NCBI GenBank assembly: GCA_016432725.1
Contig: JACJDG010000003.1
Span: forward strand, 558,001 to 622,000
Direction: 5' to 3'
From: Streptomyces sp. DHE7-1
GTDB taxonomy: Bacteria > Actinomycetota > Actinomycetes > Streptomycetales > Streptomycetaceae
DNA: 64,000 nucleotides
Of the stretch, positions 18,138 through 28,549 are shown one piece after another; position 1 is the first letter of the stretch, and each line of letters starts with the position of its first letter. The translations under genes and the position numbers were made by a program. The notes beneath the pieces are model-generated. The model saw only the letters and a list, made by a program, of their open reading frames with translations. It was not told the DNA's origin and did not search any database.

Positions 18138-19385
18138 GTGGAGATCGCGACAACTCCGCCCGCCGACAGACGCTTCGCCGTCTCGCTCTTCTCCCGGCTG
18201 CGGACGGCGAAAGGTCAGGCGAACCCCTTTCCGGTCTACGCGGAACTGCGGTCGAGGGGCGGAGTGGTCGCGGCACCGTGGGGAGGTCATCTCGTCACCG
18301 GCTTCGACCTGTGCGACCAGGTCCTGCGCGGCCGCGAGTGGCTGGAACCCGACGCGCGCTGGCGGGAGCAGCAAGGAGACGGAACACGCTGGACGGCGCC
18401 CTCCTCACGGGAGATGAGCAGGACGCTGCCCGCGCTCAACGCGCCGGACCACACCTGGGTGCGCCGGTCGGCGGGCATGTTCGACCGCAGCTCCCTGGAG
18501 GAACTGCGCGGGACGGTGGAGCGGATCACCGGCGGACTCCTCGACACCTTCGCCGAGCGGCTGCGCGACGGCGAGGCGGACTTCAACGCTCTGGTGAGCG
18601 AGGAGCTGCCGGTGGCCACCATCGGCCACTGGATGGGACTGCCCGCCGCCGACTTCCCCCGGCTGCGGGAGCTGACCCACGACCAGGTCTTCACCCAGGA
18701 ACTGCTGCCCTCGGCCAGCCAGTTGGCCCTGTCGGACGCGGCGACGGCCGAGCTGCGCGGCTACTTCACCGCGCTCGTCCGCGACCGTCGGGCGCGCCCA
18801 GGGGACGATCCGGTGTCCCGCTGGATCGCGGTGTGGGACGGCATGGAGAGCGACCGGGAGAAGGCCGACGAAGCGGTCTACCACCTCGCCCTGTTCTTCC
18901 TGCTGGCCGCACTGGAGACCACGTCCACGCTGCTGTCGACGACGGCGCTGCTGCTGCTGGAGCACCCCCGGCAGTGGGACCGGCTCGCCGTCAGCCCCGA
19001 CCTCGTCCCCGCGGCCGTCGAGGAGTCGCTGCGCTACGACCCGCCCACGCACGTCATCAGCCGCGTCGCCTCCCGGGACTGTGTGCTCGGCGGCACCGAG
19101 GTGCGCCGGGACGACATGGTCCACCTCATGGTGGGCGCGGCCAACCGCGACCCGGCCCGGCACGAGGACCCGGAGCTGTTCAACCTGCACCGCAAACCGG
19201 GCCACCTGTCCTTCAGCGGCGGCATCCACTACTGCCTCGGCGCTCCGCTGGCCCGCCTCGAGGCCCAGACCCTGCTCCACCAACTGGTCCGGCGCTTCCC
19301 CGGCCTGACCCTCGTGCGCCGGCCGTCGTGGGCGCCCCGTGTCGCCTTCCGGCGGCTGCTGAACCTGGACGTCGCCCTCTCATGA
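18138..19385 (+). CDS. Cytochrome P450 monooxygenase, conservon-linked
   Basis: A 415-aa P450 starting at GTG 18138 after AGAAGG. In contrast to the preceding P450 it has all core motifs: I-helix LAALETTST, K-helix EESLR (ExxR) and heme-binding FSGGIHYCLGAPLAR. It should be a soluble class I enzyme needing ferredoxin and reductase, neither of which is encoded here. Its position fits the second P450 often found at conservon ends. Its stop overlaps the start of the enoyl-CoA hydratase gene by 4 bases. The substrate is unknown. Confidence 0.85.
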   Translation: MEIATTPPADRRFAVSLFSRLRTAKGQANPFPVYAELRSRGGVVAAPWGGHLVTGFDLCDQVLRGREWLEPDARWREQQGDGTRWTAPSSREMSRTLPALNAPDHTWVRRSAGMFDRSSLEELRGTVERITGGLLDTFAERLRDGEADFNALVSEELPVATIGHWMGLPAADFPRLRELTHDQVFTQELLPSASQLALSDAATAELRGYFTALVRDRRARPGDDPVSRWIAVWDGMESDREKADEAVYHLALFFLLAALETTSTLLSTTALLLLEHPRQWDRLAVSPDLVPAAVEESLRYDPPTHVISRVASRDCVLGGTEVRRDDMVHLMVGAANRDPARHEDPELFNLHRKPGHLSFSGGIHYCLGAPLARLEAQTLLHQLVRRFPGLTLVRRPSWAPRVAFRRLLNLDVALS

Positions 19386-20185
19386 CCGAGATCATCACCC
19401 CCTCCCCCGCCGCCGCGTCCCACGGCAGGGCACTGGACGCCGAGCAGGACGGGCCGGTCCTGCGGGTCCGGCTCAACCCCTCGGGCCGGGACAGCACGCT
19501 GACCGTGGCCGCCCTGGACGCCCTCGCCGACCTCCTCCACGGCCTGCACGACCGCCCCGACGTCCGGGTGCTGGTGCTGTCGGCCGCCGGGGACGACTTC
19601 TGTCTGGGCGCCGACCGCGACGAGTACCGGGCCGCGCTGGAGGAGGACCCGACCGGGGCCCTGATGCGCCGGATCGCGGACAAGGCCCACCGGGTGTGCG
19701 ACGCCCTGGAGAACACCCACGCCGTCACCATCGCCCGGTTGCACGGCCGGGTCATCGGCGCCGGCCTCGCGCTCGCCTCGTTCTGCGACCTGCGCGCGGG
19801 CGCGGACACCTGCCGGTTCCGCATGCCCGAGATCGGCGTGGGGCTGCCGCCGGCCTGGGGCGGCGCCATGGGCCGGCTCATCGTGGAGGGCGGTGCCGCA
19901 CGCATCCGTGAACTCATGCTCACCTGCGACGTCTTCGACGCCGCCACCGCACACCGGCTCGGTCTGCTGCACAAGGTCACACCGCCCGGCGAGCTGGACG
20001 CCGCCGTCCAGGCATGGGTGCGGCCGCTCGTGCGGCGCTCACCGGAGGCCGTCACCCTCACCAAGCGCATGCTCGCGGGCCACTCACGGGCCGCCCGCAC
20101 CGCCGACGTCGCCCTGCTCGACGCGCACCTGCTGACCGCGGAGCTCAACCGGCCGCGTGCGCGGCGGGCGGAAGAACACGCCTAG
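19382..20185 (+). CDS. Enoyl-CoA hydratase/isomerase (crotonase) family protein
   Basis: A 267-aa crotonase with the oxyanion-hole segments VLVLSAAGDDFCLGADRDEY and HGRVIGAGLALASFCDLRAGA, and PEIGVGLPPAWGG in the active-site region. The family acts on acyl-CoA thioesters (hydration, isomerisation, cleavage). The ATG overlaps the stop of the second P450 gene (ATGA), so P450 and hydratase are translationally coupled and may act on the same acyl substrate. The hydratase is the last gene before a strong bidirectional hairpin. Confidence 0.82.
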   Translation: MTEIITPSPAAASHGRALDAEQDGPVLRVRLNPSGRDSTLTVAALDALADLLHGLHDRPDVRVLVLSAAGDDFCLGADRDEYRAALEEDPTGALMRRIADKAHRVCDALENTHAVTIARLHGRVIGAGLALASFCDLRAGADTCRFRMPEIGVGLPPAWGGAMGRLIVEGGAARIRELMLTCDVFDAATAHRLGLLHKVTPPGELDAAVQAWVRPLVRRSPEAVTLTKRMLAGHSRAARTADVALLDAHLLTAELNRPRARRAEEHA

Positions 20186-20228
20186 TACCGCCATCGGCGG
20201 ACGTACGGGCGGTGCGGCGGCACGGCGA

Positions 20229-20260
20229 AGCGGGCCGTGCCGCCGGTGGCACGGCCCGCT
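20229..20260. terminator. Bidirectional terminator hairpin
   Basis: A perfect 13-bp inverted repeat (AGCGGGCCGTGCC / GGCACGGCCCGCT) with a 6-base loop lies between the convergent enoyl-CoA hydratase and snapalysin genes. Confidence 0.8.
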
Positions 20261-20289
20261 CCGGCAGGGGCGGAGGTCTCCCCCGGGTG

Positions 20290-20973
20290 TCAGCGCACCT
20301 TGTTCAGCTTGTCCAGGGCCTTGGCGAGACCGTTGGCCCACAGCTGGTTGACGCGTGCCCGCTCGGTGGAGTTGGGGTAGCGGTTGGTGCAGGACGTGCC
20401 GGGTCCGCCGCCCGACATCAGCTCGCTGCACGGGCCGCTGTAGTGGTCCGGCAGCCCGAGCACGTGGCCGGTCTCGTGCGCGGTGACGCGGATCGAGTCG
20501 TACTGCCGGTTCTGCGCGTAGTCGAGGAAGATGTAGCCGCTGCCGTGGCCGTTGGTGGAGGCGTACGAGCCGCGGGAGTCGTTGCCCTCGTAGTACGAGA
20601 AGTCGGCGCTGCCCGTGGTGGACGCCAGCTTGACGTTGCTCACGGAGCTGTTCCAGATCGAGGCGGCGCTCGATATCTGGGAGCGGAAGGTCGGCGCCTG
20701 GGAGGCGTTGTAGTACACGGTCACCGACTGCAGGTTCGGGTGCGCCGCCTGCTTCCTGGCCACCGAGTCGAGCACGGCCTGGAAGAACGCCTTGTTGTTC
20801 GCCGCCTCGTGGGCCGAGCCGGTGTAGCCGGCCCGGACGGTGTCGGTGGCGCCGGTGGTCTGGGCGCTCGCCGGGATCGCGCCGCCCAGGGCCGCGAACG
20901 TCACGCCGAGGCCGAGCGCCAGCAGTCTCATGGAGGCCTTCGCGGACGTGGAGGACGTACGGGTGGACGTCAT
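20290..20973 (-). CDS. snpA: Snapalysin-type secreted zinc metalloprotease
   Basis: A 227-aa M7-family protease. Residues 1-37 form a signal peptide ([23 protein letters not shown] core), followed by a short propeptide. The zinc site is [11 protein letters not shown] (H166, E167, H170, D176), where the aspartate is the unusual third ligand that defines snapalysin. The start at 20973 has an AGGAG site. It is divergent from a LysR gene, as in the snpA-snpR pair of S. lividans/S. coelicolor, where the regulator activates protease expression. It would degrade extracellular proteins. Confidence 0.9.
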   Translation of the reverse strand: MTSTRTSSTSAKASMRLLALGLGVTFAALGGAIPASAQTTGATDTVRAGYTGSAHEAANNKAFFQAVLDSVARKQAAHPNLQSVTVYYNASQAPTFRSQISSAASIWNSSVSNVKLASTTGSADFSYYEGNDSRGSYASTNGHGSGYIFLDYAQNRQYDSIRVTAHETGHVLGLPDHYSGPCSELMSGGGPGTSCTNRYPNSTERARVNQLWANGLAKALDKLNKVR

Positions 20974-21067
20974 GTGGGGGCTCCTACTCGTTCGTGTGGG
21001 GTGGTGAACGATCGGTCGCCCACGAGTCTGGGTCAGTCCGGTGGCCGAGCGGATGATGGCAACTGGG

Positions 21068-21084
21068 GATAGCGCACGGCTATC
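21068..21084. promoter_or_regulatory. LysR-type operator (T-N11-A) between snpA and its regulator
   Basis: GATAGCGCACGGCTATC contains perfect 6-bp arms and the LysR-family T-N11-A signature (T21070, A21082). It lies 94 bases upstream of snpA and 73 bases upstream of the LysR gene. Confidence 0.65.
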
Positions 21085-21157
21085 AGGGCGACTCGTGCTG
21101 TTCCGTTGGCGTTTGAACATCTGGCGCCTCATCAGACGCAACCCTTACGCTCCGCGC

Positions 21158-22129
21158 ATGGAGCTCGAGGTGAGGCACTTACGCGTGCTGTGCGCCATCG
21201 CCGACGCCGGCAGCCTGCACAAGGCCGCTCGCGAACTGGGCATGGCACAGCCCTCGTTGAGCACCCAGCTGCGCCGCATCGAGCAGCTGCTGGGCGGCCG
21301 GCTGTTCACCCGCGACCGCACGGGCAGCCGCCCCACGCCGCTGGGACACATCGTGGTGAGCCGTGCCCGGCCGCTGGTCGCCGAGCTCACCGCGATCGTG
21401 ACCGAGACACGGGCCGCGGCCGCCCGCGCGGCGGGCGGTCCCCGGCTGCGCATCGGCGCCACGGCCAGCCGGGCGATTCCGGGCTGGCTCAGCCGGCTGC
21501 GCGCCCGCGTCCCGGCCGTGGAGCCCAGCCTGCAGATGGACGTGTCCGCGAACGCCCTGCTGCGTCAGGTCGCCGAGGGCAGACTCGACCTGGCGTTCGT
21601 GCACGAGGTCGAGGGCAGCCCGCTGCGCGTCCCGGACGGACTGTGTCTGCGGGTCCTGGTCGAGCGCGAACCCCAGTTCGTCACCCTGGCCGCCGACCAC
21701 CCCGCCGCGGCCCGGCGCGAGGTGCGTCTCGCGGACCTGGCGCACGACCGCTGGATGGTGGACGCCACGGTCGACGGCGAGTGGGACGGGGTCTGCCGGG
21801 TGCTGCGCGCCGCCGGCATCGAGCCCGACCTGCTGCACGGCGACTACCTCACCGCCTACTTCCTGGCCGCCATCGGCGAGGTGGTCACGGTCAGCCAGCC
21901 GACCGCGGTCCCGCCCCGGTCCGACCTGGTCATCCGGCCCCTGCACGGGGACCCGATAGGAGTACGGCTGCTGCTCGCGGCCCGGACGGCGGACGAACTC
22001 ATGACCGGCTGGCGCGAGTTGGAGGAGGCCTACGGGGAGGCGGCCCGGCAGGCGCCGGCGTACCAGGAGTGGCTGGCGCGCCGGGCGGCCGGCCGCCCCG
22101 CCCAGACGCTGCGTGCGGTGGGCGCCTGA
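21158..22129 (+). CDS. snpR: LysR-family regulator of the snapalysin gene
   Basis: A 323-aa regulator with an N-terminal helix-turn-helix (about 1-62: LRVLCAIADAGSLHKAARELGMAQPSLSTQLRRIEQLLGGRLFTRDR) and a type II binding-protein effector domain (about 90-300). ATG 21158 was chosen because MELEVRHLRVL is the usual LysR start; in-frame codons upstream do not resemble the family. Codon 8 is TTA (21179-21181), so its synthesis should depend on bldA tRNA. It is divergent from snpA over a T-N11-A palindrome and is expected to activate snpA. Confidence 0.88.
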   Translation: MELEVRHLRVLCAIADAGSLHKAARELGMAQPSLSTQLRRIEQLLGGRLFTRDRTGSRPTPLGHIVVSRARPLVAELTAIVTETRAAAARAAGGPRLRIGATASRAIPGWLSRLRARVPAVEPSLQMDVSANALLRQVAEGRLDLAFVHEVEGSPLRVPDGLCLRVLVEREPQFVTLAADHPAAARREVRLADLAHDRWMVDATVDGEWDGVCRVLRAAGIEPDLLHGDYLTAYFLAAIGEVVTVSQPTAVPPRSDLVIRPLHGDPIGVRLLLAARTADELMTGWRELEEAYGEAARQAPAYQEWLARRAAGRPAQTLRAVGA

Positions 22130-22210
22130 GGAGCGATGACTTCCGCTCGGCCGCGAGGTCGGTACGCCGGCAGCATCACCCGTCCGCGCCCCTCCGGGAG
22201 GAACCGCACC

Positions 22211-23077
22211 ATGGCGAACGTTCGAGTCGGCGAGTCCGTCGTGGATGCGCCCGACGGCCGCGTACTGCACGTCTACGACACCGGCCCCGGCGGTCTGCCC
22301 GTCCTGTGGCACCACGGCACGCCCAACGTGGGCCTGCCGCCCGAGCCGCTCTTCGCCGCCTCCGCCCGGCTGGGGATCCGCTGGGTGTCGTACGACCGGC
22401 CCGGGTACGGCGGATCGGCCCCGATGCCGGGCCGTACCGTCGCGTCGGCCGCCGACGACGCCCGCCGGGTCGCCGACGCGCTCGGCCTCGGCCGGTTCGC
22501 CGTCATGGGCCACTCGGGCGGTGCCTCTCACGCCCTGGCCTGTGCCGCGGTGCTGGGCGAGCGGGTGCTCGGCGTGGCCGCCGTGTCGGGGCCGGCCCCG
22601 TTCGGTGCCGAGGGGCTCGACTGGTTCGCGGGCATGGCCCCGTCCTGCCGTGCGTCGCTCCTCGCGGCCGCGGCGGGTCGCGAGGCCAAGGAACGGCACG
22701 AGGCGGACGCGCGGTACGACCCCGAGATGTTCACCCCGGCCGACCACGCGGCGCTCGCCGGGGACTGGTCCTGGTTCGACAAGGTCGTCCGGCCGGCCGT
22801 CGCCGCCGGCCCCGGCGGGCTCGTCGACGACGATCTGGCCTACGTCCGTCCGTGGGGATGCGATCCGGCCTCGGTCACCGCTCCGGTGCTGGCCCTGCAC
22901 GGCGGGCGGGACCGGGTCATCCCGTTCGCCCACGGACGGTGGCTGGCGAGCCGCTGCCCCACCGCCGAACTCCGGCCGAGGCCCGACGACGGGCACATCT
23001 CCGTGCTGGCCGGCGCCGAGGGCGCCCTGGAGTGGCTGGTCCGGCGGGCGGGGGGCGACGGCACCCCGCGGCCGTGA
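22211..23077 (+). CDS. Alpha/beta hydrolase
   Basis: A 288-aa alpha/beta-hydrolase starting at ATG 22211 after GGGAGGAA. The triad is recognisable: nucleophile elbow GHSGGASHA, acid in GGRDRVIPF, and base in DDGHISVL; HHGTPN supplies the oxyanion hole. No signal peptide, so cytoplasmic. It resembles epoxide hydrolase/proline-iminopeptidase-like and haloperoxidase-like members, and the substrate cannot be predicted. It follows snpR by 81 bases in the same direction but no functional link is evident. Confidence 0.8.
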   Translation: MANVRVGESVVDAPDGRVLHVYDTGPGGLPVLWHHGTPNVGLPPEPLFAASARLGIRWVSYDRPGYGGSAPMPGRTVASAADDARRVADALGLGRFAVMGHSGGASHALACAAVLGERVLGVAAVSGPAPFGAEGLDWFAGMAPSCRASLLAAAAGREAKERHEADARYDPEMFTPADHAALAGDWSWFDKVVRPAVAAGPGGLVDDDLAYVRPWGCDPASVTAPVLALHGGRDRVIPFAHGRWLASRCPTAELRPRPDDGHISVLAGAEGALEWLVRRAGGDGTPRP

Positions 23078-23128
23078 GCGATCCGGATCCGCGTGCAACC
23101 CTCGGGCGGTCGTACAGGTCTTCCTTCG

Positions 23129-23144
23129 GGGAACGCGCGTTCCC
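23129..23144. promoter_or_regulatory. Perfect 16-bp palindrome upstream of the LAXTG protein gene
   Basis: GGGAACGCGCGTTCCC is a perfect inverted repeat 46 bases before the start codon. It could be an operator or part of a hairpin in the leader; it has no T tract. Confidence 0.45.
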
Positions 23145-23190
23145 TCCAGGTTCACCTGCCCGCCACAGCCGCTCCACCCACGAGGACTCC

Positions 23191-24458
23191 ATGCCCCCCA
23201 CGCTCCCCGGCTCCCGTGCGACGCGCCGAACCGCCGCCGCCGTCGGCGCCGTCGCCCTGATCGCCCTCGGTGCCGCCCCGCCGGTGCCGCGGACCCGGAA
23301 CCCGGCCTGGTCCTCGGGAAGATCGCCCCGCTCGACGGACTGCGGCCCGGCAGCCGCTTCACGGTTCCCACCTCCTTCACCAACACCGGTCCCGCCGCGC
23401 TCGGCAAGATCTGGATGTCGTACTCCGTCACCCGCGGGCTCGGCCACACCGAAGTGCCCTCCAACTGCCTCCGCTTCGAGATCACCGACTTCGACGAGGA
23501 GCCGAGCCACTCGGTCGTGGTCTGCGAGTTCGACCAGACGGTCAGGCCGGGCGTCGTCTACGCCCCCGAGCGGCCACTGACCCTGAAGGCGCTCGACCAC
23601 GCTCTCTACGACGAACTGCGGGTGACGGTCGGCAGCACCGAGACCGGTCAGGGCGACGGCGCCTCCGAGCCGGTGCGGGGCACCGGTCCCGCGCTCAAGC
23701 TGGTGGAGCGGCCCGACGAGACGCCGGCCGCTCCGGGCAGCGCCCAGCACCCCGGCTGGGACGGGACGACGGTGAAGGTGACCGCGAGGAACACGGCCGA
23801 CTTCCAGGTGAGCGGGGCGAGGCTGAAGGGCCGGGCCGGTGACACGGTGCCGCTGGTGGTGAAGTTCACCAACGCCGGGCCCGGCTGGGTGCTGCGGGAG
23901 ATCGGCGCCGGGGCGACCCGGGTCCGTGTGAAGGTGCCCGCCGGCACCACCGTCACCAAGACCGACGGATTCTGCAAGAGCCTCGGGTCGGGCACCTACG
24001 AGTGCGGCACCGCCCAGGCCTGGATCAACGAGGGCGAAGGCGGGACCTACCGGTTCGGGCTGAGAATCGACAAGGCCGTGCCGGGGGCCAGGGGTTCGGT
24101 GGCGCTCGCCGGGCAGCCGCGCCCGTTCGACACCCACAAGGAGAACGACACCGCGGACATCGTGCTGGACGCCACCGGCGCCGGTTCCCCGACGGGCGGC
24201 GGCTCGACGTCCGCCACCGGGGGCTCCGGCACGGGGACCACCGGCGGCTCGGCGCCGGGGGCGGCCTCGGGTTCCGGGTCGAGTGGCACCGGTGGTACCG
24301 CCACGACCGGCACCTCCGGGTCGGCGGCCACCGGCGGCGGGCTGGCGGACACCGGCACCGGGTCCGCCCTGCCGCTGGCGGGCGCGGCGGCCGGCGCCGT
24401 GGTCCTCGGCGCGGGCACCGTGCTGGCGGTCCGCCGGCGCGCCGCCCGGCAGCGCTGA
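23191..24458 (+). CDS. Sortase-anchored (LAXTG) surface protein, one frameshift as read
   Basis: ATG 23191 opens a signal peptide (RRTAAAVGAVALIALGAA). The mature part is in the next frame; a missing base at about 23276-23282 explains this, and repair gives 422 aa with ...PAGAADPEP at the cleavage region. Two beta-rich modules follow, then a Gly/Ser/Thr-rich linker and a classic C-terminal sorting signal LADTG, hydrophobic segment and Arg tail (RRRAARQR). LAxTG is recognised by class E sortases in Streptomyces. No sortase gene is in the window. The protein is predicted to be covalently attached to peptidoglycan; function unknown. Confidence 0.78.
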
Positions 24459-24473
24459 CGGCAGCGGCCGGAC

Positions 24474-24498
24474 GCGGGGCGGGCCGGGCCCGCCCCGC
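24474..24498. terminator. Bidirectional terminator hairpin
   Basis: GCGGGGCGGGC at 24474-24484 pairs perfectly with GCCCGCCCCGC at 24488-24498 around a 3-base loop, between the convergent LAXTG and large-membrane-protein genes. Confidence 0.75.
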
Positions 24499-24503
24499 TC
24501 CGG

Positions 24504-26078
24504 TCAGTAGCTGGACCCCAGGGTCCGCGTCGTGTAGGCGCATTCCGTGTAGATGTAACCGGGCCGCAGCTTGGCGGTGTCGGAGGCGGGCGTGGCGGTG
24601 CTGCCGCCGTGCGGCTTGTGCACGAAGTACGTGGTGCCGACCGGCAGGCTGAGCGTGCGCTGCGGGTAGCGCCGGCCGCTGTCGTCGCAGGGTTTGAAGC
24701 CGTTCAGGAGTGTGCTGGACAGCGAGTACGCCTTGCAGCCGCCGCACCCCTTGAGGGTGAAGCTGCCGGTGACCGGTCCGGTGTACAGGACCGTGACGTC
24801 GTCGGGGCTGTCGTTCTTGACCGTGACGGAGATGCTGCCGCCGGAGGCGGTGGTGGGCAGCTTCTTCCCCGCGGCCGGCAGGGTACGGGCCACCTCGGCG
24901 CCGATGGCTATCTTCTTGGCGCGCTCCAGGTTCCCGCCGTGCTTGTTGCCGTCGGCGTAGTCCTCCATCGTCTTCTGCGCCGCGTCGAAGTCGCCGTCCT
25001 CGAACTGGTCGACGCCGCAGGCGTACTGCCCCGCGCTCCCGCTGCGGCCCGCCCGGCCGGCGGTTCCGGTGAGGTCGTCCGCCGTGTCCGCGGCGGCCGG
25101 CGCACTGCGTGCGAGGTCGGTGATCCGGCTGTCCAGGCTGTTCAACCGCTCGACGGCCGCGCACGGTTCGTCCCCGCGGACGTCCTTCTCCGCCTTCCGT
25201 ACCGCCGCGTCCACCGCGGGCGCCACCCTGGCCGCCGGGGCGGACCGCGGGAAGGTGGTCAGCAGGTCGCCGAAGCGCGCGACCCAGTCCGCCCCGCCGT
25301 CCGTCAGGCCCGCCGAGCCGCACTCGTACAGCGAGTCGGCGAGGCGGTCGTCCGGCCACCGCGCCAGCGAGCCGAGCTGCCGCTCCGGCATGGTGCGGGG
25401 CACCGTGCGCAGGTAGGTGAGCGGCTCGACGGCCGCGCAGTAGTCCTTGTGGCCGTAGGGCGCCCCGACGGTCGTGTAGTAGGTCCGCATGCGGTCCGGG
25501 ATCTGACCGGCCGCGCGGGAGCCGGGGTGGTTCACGGCGAGGTCGCGGTAGACGTCCAGGGCGGTCCGGTAGTCGGACCTGGCGGTGGCGAAGGAGTGCC
25601 GGCCGGCCGCCGTCACCAGGTGGTCGGCCCGTTCCAGACGGTCCAGGAGCGCCTGCTGCACGGCCTCTTCCCGCGCGTTCTGGTACCAGAGGGCGCCGCC
25701 CGCCGGGACGGCCAGCAGCAGCACGGCGAGCAGCAGGGCGAGGGGCGCGCCGGCCGGTCCGGTGAGCCGGGTGCGCAGGCCGACGACCGCGCCGTGCACG
25801 GCGGCGAGCAGCAGCAGCACGCCGTAGAGGGCGAGGGCTGTTCCCGGGACGCCGTCGGCGTCGGCGGGCAGGGCGACGAACAGCAGGACCGCGGTGGCCG
25901 CCCAGCAGGCGGCCATCGGCAGCCATCTGCGGACCAGGGCGTAACCGAGGCCGAGGCCGCTCAGGTTGAGCACCGCGACGGCGGCGGCCCGCAGCCCGTC
26001 GGGCGGTGCGGGCGGTGGTCCCTGGGGCATGGGTGGTACGGCGAATCCCGGTTCCGGGCCGTACGGATTTCCGGACAT
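24504..26078 (-). CDS. Large membrane-anchored protein with extracytoplasmic domain, unknown function
   Basis: A 524-aa protein; the ATG at 26078 follows GGGGGGAG, a better start than the one 45 codons upstream. The N-terminus is Pro-rich (NPYGPEPGFAVPPMPQGPPPAPP), then four membrane segments (about 30-140) lead into a long outer domain with TPR-like helices (about 150-420) and a C-terminal beta-domain (about 420-520) containing ISVTVKNDSPDDVTVLYTGPVTGSFTLKGCGGC and a CGGC pair. Several other cysteines (HKDYCAAV, LYECGSA, GDEPCAAV, YACGVDQ) suggest disulfides. No family was recognised. Confidence 0.7.
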   Translation of the reverse strand: MSGNPYGPEPGFAVPPMPQGPPPAPPDGLRAAAVAVLNLSGLGLGYALVRRWLPMAACWAATAVLLFVALPADADGVPGTALALYGVLLLLAAVHGAVVGLRTRLTGPAGAPLALLLAVLLLAVPAGGALWYQNAREEAVQQALLDRLERADHLVTAAGRHSFATARSDYRTALDVYRDLAVNHPGSRAAGQIPDRMRTYYTTVGAPYGHKDYCAAVEPLTYLRTVPRTMPERQLGSLARWPDDRLADSLYECGSAGLTDGGADWVARFGDLLTTFPRSAPAARVAPAVDAAVRKAEKDVRGDEPCAAVERLNSLDSRITDLARSAPAAADTADDLTGTAGRAGRSGSAGQYACGVDQFEDGDFDAAQKTMEDYADGNKHGGNLERAKKIAIGAEVARTLPAAGKKLPTTASGGSISVTVKNDSPDDVTVLYTGPVTGSFTLKGCGGCKAYSLSSTLLNGFKPCDDSGRRYPQRTLSLPVGTTYFVHKPHGGSTATPASDTAKLRPGYIYTECAYTTRTLGSSY

Positions 26079-26245
26079 GGCGGCTCCCCCCGTCAACTGT
26101 CCCCACATGTCTGCGGATGGGCAGTGTAGGGCGGGTGGGACGGACCCGACAGAGGGGGTCCGGGACGGTGTCCGCCAGGGGCGGCGTGGAGCCGTCCCGG
26201 GATGCGCCGTCATCCCGGAGTCGCGGCCTGACCGCTGTGCGCCGG

Positions 26246-27244
<999 letters not shown>

Positions 27245-27255
27245 GGCGGGCCTCC

Positions 27256-28485
27256 TCAGTCCGCGACGGACGTGTAGACGGAGTTCTTCTCGGCGCTCTC
27301 CTCGACCGCGGCCAGCACGCGCTGCACCTGCAGTCCGTCGGCGAAGGAGGGCTCGGGGCGGCGGCCCTCGGCGATGGCGTGGACGAGGTCGCGGACCTGG
27401 TGGACGAAGGTGTGCTCGTAGCCGAGTCCGTGGCCCGGCGGCCACCACGCCTCCAGGTAGGGGTGTTCGGGTTCGGTGACGAGGATCCGGCGGAAGCCGG
27501 CCACGGCGCCCGGTTCGGTGGCGTCGTGGAACCACAGCTCGTTGAGGCGTTCCAGGTCGAAGGACAACGAGCCGCGCTCGCCGTTGAGTTCGACGTGCAA
27601 GGCGTTCTTGCGGCCGGTGGCGTAGCGGGTGGCCTCGAAGGAGGCCAGGGCGCCGGAGGTGAACCGGCCGGTGAACAGGGCGGCGTCGTCGACGGTGACC
27701 GTGCCGGTGCCGGCCGCCGGCGTCGCCGTCAGGCCGCTGCCCGCGCCGCCGGGCAGCGGCCGCTCCCGTACGAAGGTCTCGGTCAGGGCGGACACCCCGG
27801 CGAGCCGCTCCCCTGCCAGGTACTGCGCGAGGTCCACGATGTGCGCGCCGAGGTCGCCGAGCGAGCCGGAGCCGGCCCGTTCCCTGCGCAGCCGCCAGGT
27901 CAGCGGGAACCGGGGGTCCACCAGCCAGTCCTGGAGGTAGGTCACCCGCACATGGCGCAGGGTGCCGATCCTGCCGTCGGCGACCAGACGCCGGGCGAGC
28001 GCGGTGGCCGGCACCCGGCGGTAGTTGAAGCCGACCATGGCCACCCGGCCCCGGGCCTGGGCCTCCTCGGCGGCGGCCGTCATGGTCTCGGCCTCCGCCA
28101 CGGTGTTGGCGAGCGGCTTCTCGCAGAGCACGTGCTTGCCGGCGGCGAGCGCGGCCAGCGCGATCTCGGCGTGGCTGTCGCCGGGTGTGCAGATGTCGAC
28201 CAGGTCGATGTCGTCCCGGGCGATCAGGGCACGCCAGTCGGTCTCCACCGCCGCCCAGCCGTGCCGGCCGGCCGCCGCCCGGGCCGCGGCCTCGTCGCGG
28301 CCGCAGATCATCGCCTGGACGGGCCGCAGGGGCAGGTCGAAGACCCGGCCCGCGGTGCGCCAGCCCTGCGAGTGGGCGGCGCCCATGAAGGCGTAGCCGA
28401 CCATGCCGACGCGCAGCGGCGGTTTGTCCTCCGCCGGGTCCCCGGCCGGGGCCGCCGGCTCCGTCGACTGCTGCGGCTCTTCCAT
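27256..28485 (-). CDS. Gfo/Idh/MocA family NAD(P)-dependent oxidoreductase
   Basis: A 409-aa dehydrogenase. The N-terminal Rossmann domain starts at about residue 26 ([19 protein letters not shown]), with [33 protein letters not shown] giving the catalytic EKP lysine; the C-terminal half is the alpha/beta substrate domain with [15 protein letters not shown]. The family oxidises hydroxyls of sugars or inositols. Position between the importer and the isomerase indicates the first or second catabolic step for the transported sugar. Confidence 0.87.
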   Translation of the reverse strand: MEEPQQSTEPAAPAGDPAEDKPPLRVGMVGYAFMGAAHSQGWRTAGRVFDLPLRPVQAMICGRDEAAARAAAGRHGWAAVETDWRALIARDDIDLVDICTPGDSHAEIALAALAAGKHVLCEKPLANTVAEAETMTAAAEEAQARGRVAMVGFNYRRVPATALARRLVADGRIGTLRHVRVTYLQDWLVDPRFPLTWRLRRERAGSGSLGDLGAHIVDLAQYLAGERLAGVSALTETFVRERPLPGGAGSGLTATPAAGTGTVTVDDAALFTGRFTSGALASFEATRYATGRKNALHVELNGERGSLSFDLERLNELWFHDATEPGAVAGFRRILVTEPEHPYLEAWWPPGHGLGYEHTFVHQVRDLVHAIAEGRRPEPSFADGLQVQRVLAAVEESAEKNSVYTSVAD

Positions 28486-28549
28486 GCGCTCGTCCTCCTC
28501 GTCGTCGTGGCGCGGTGGGGGTGCGGGCGAGGGCCCGAGGGCCCCGGGC

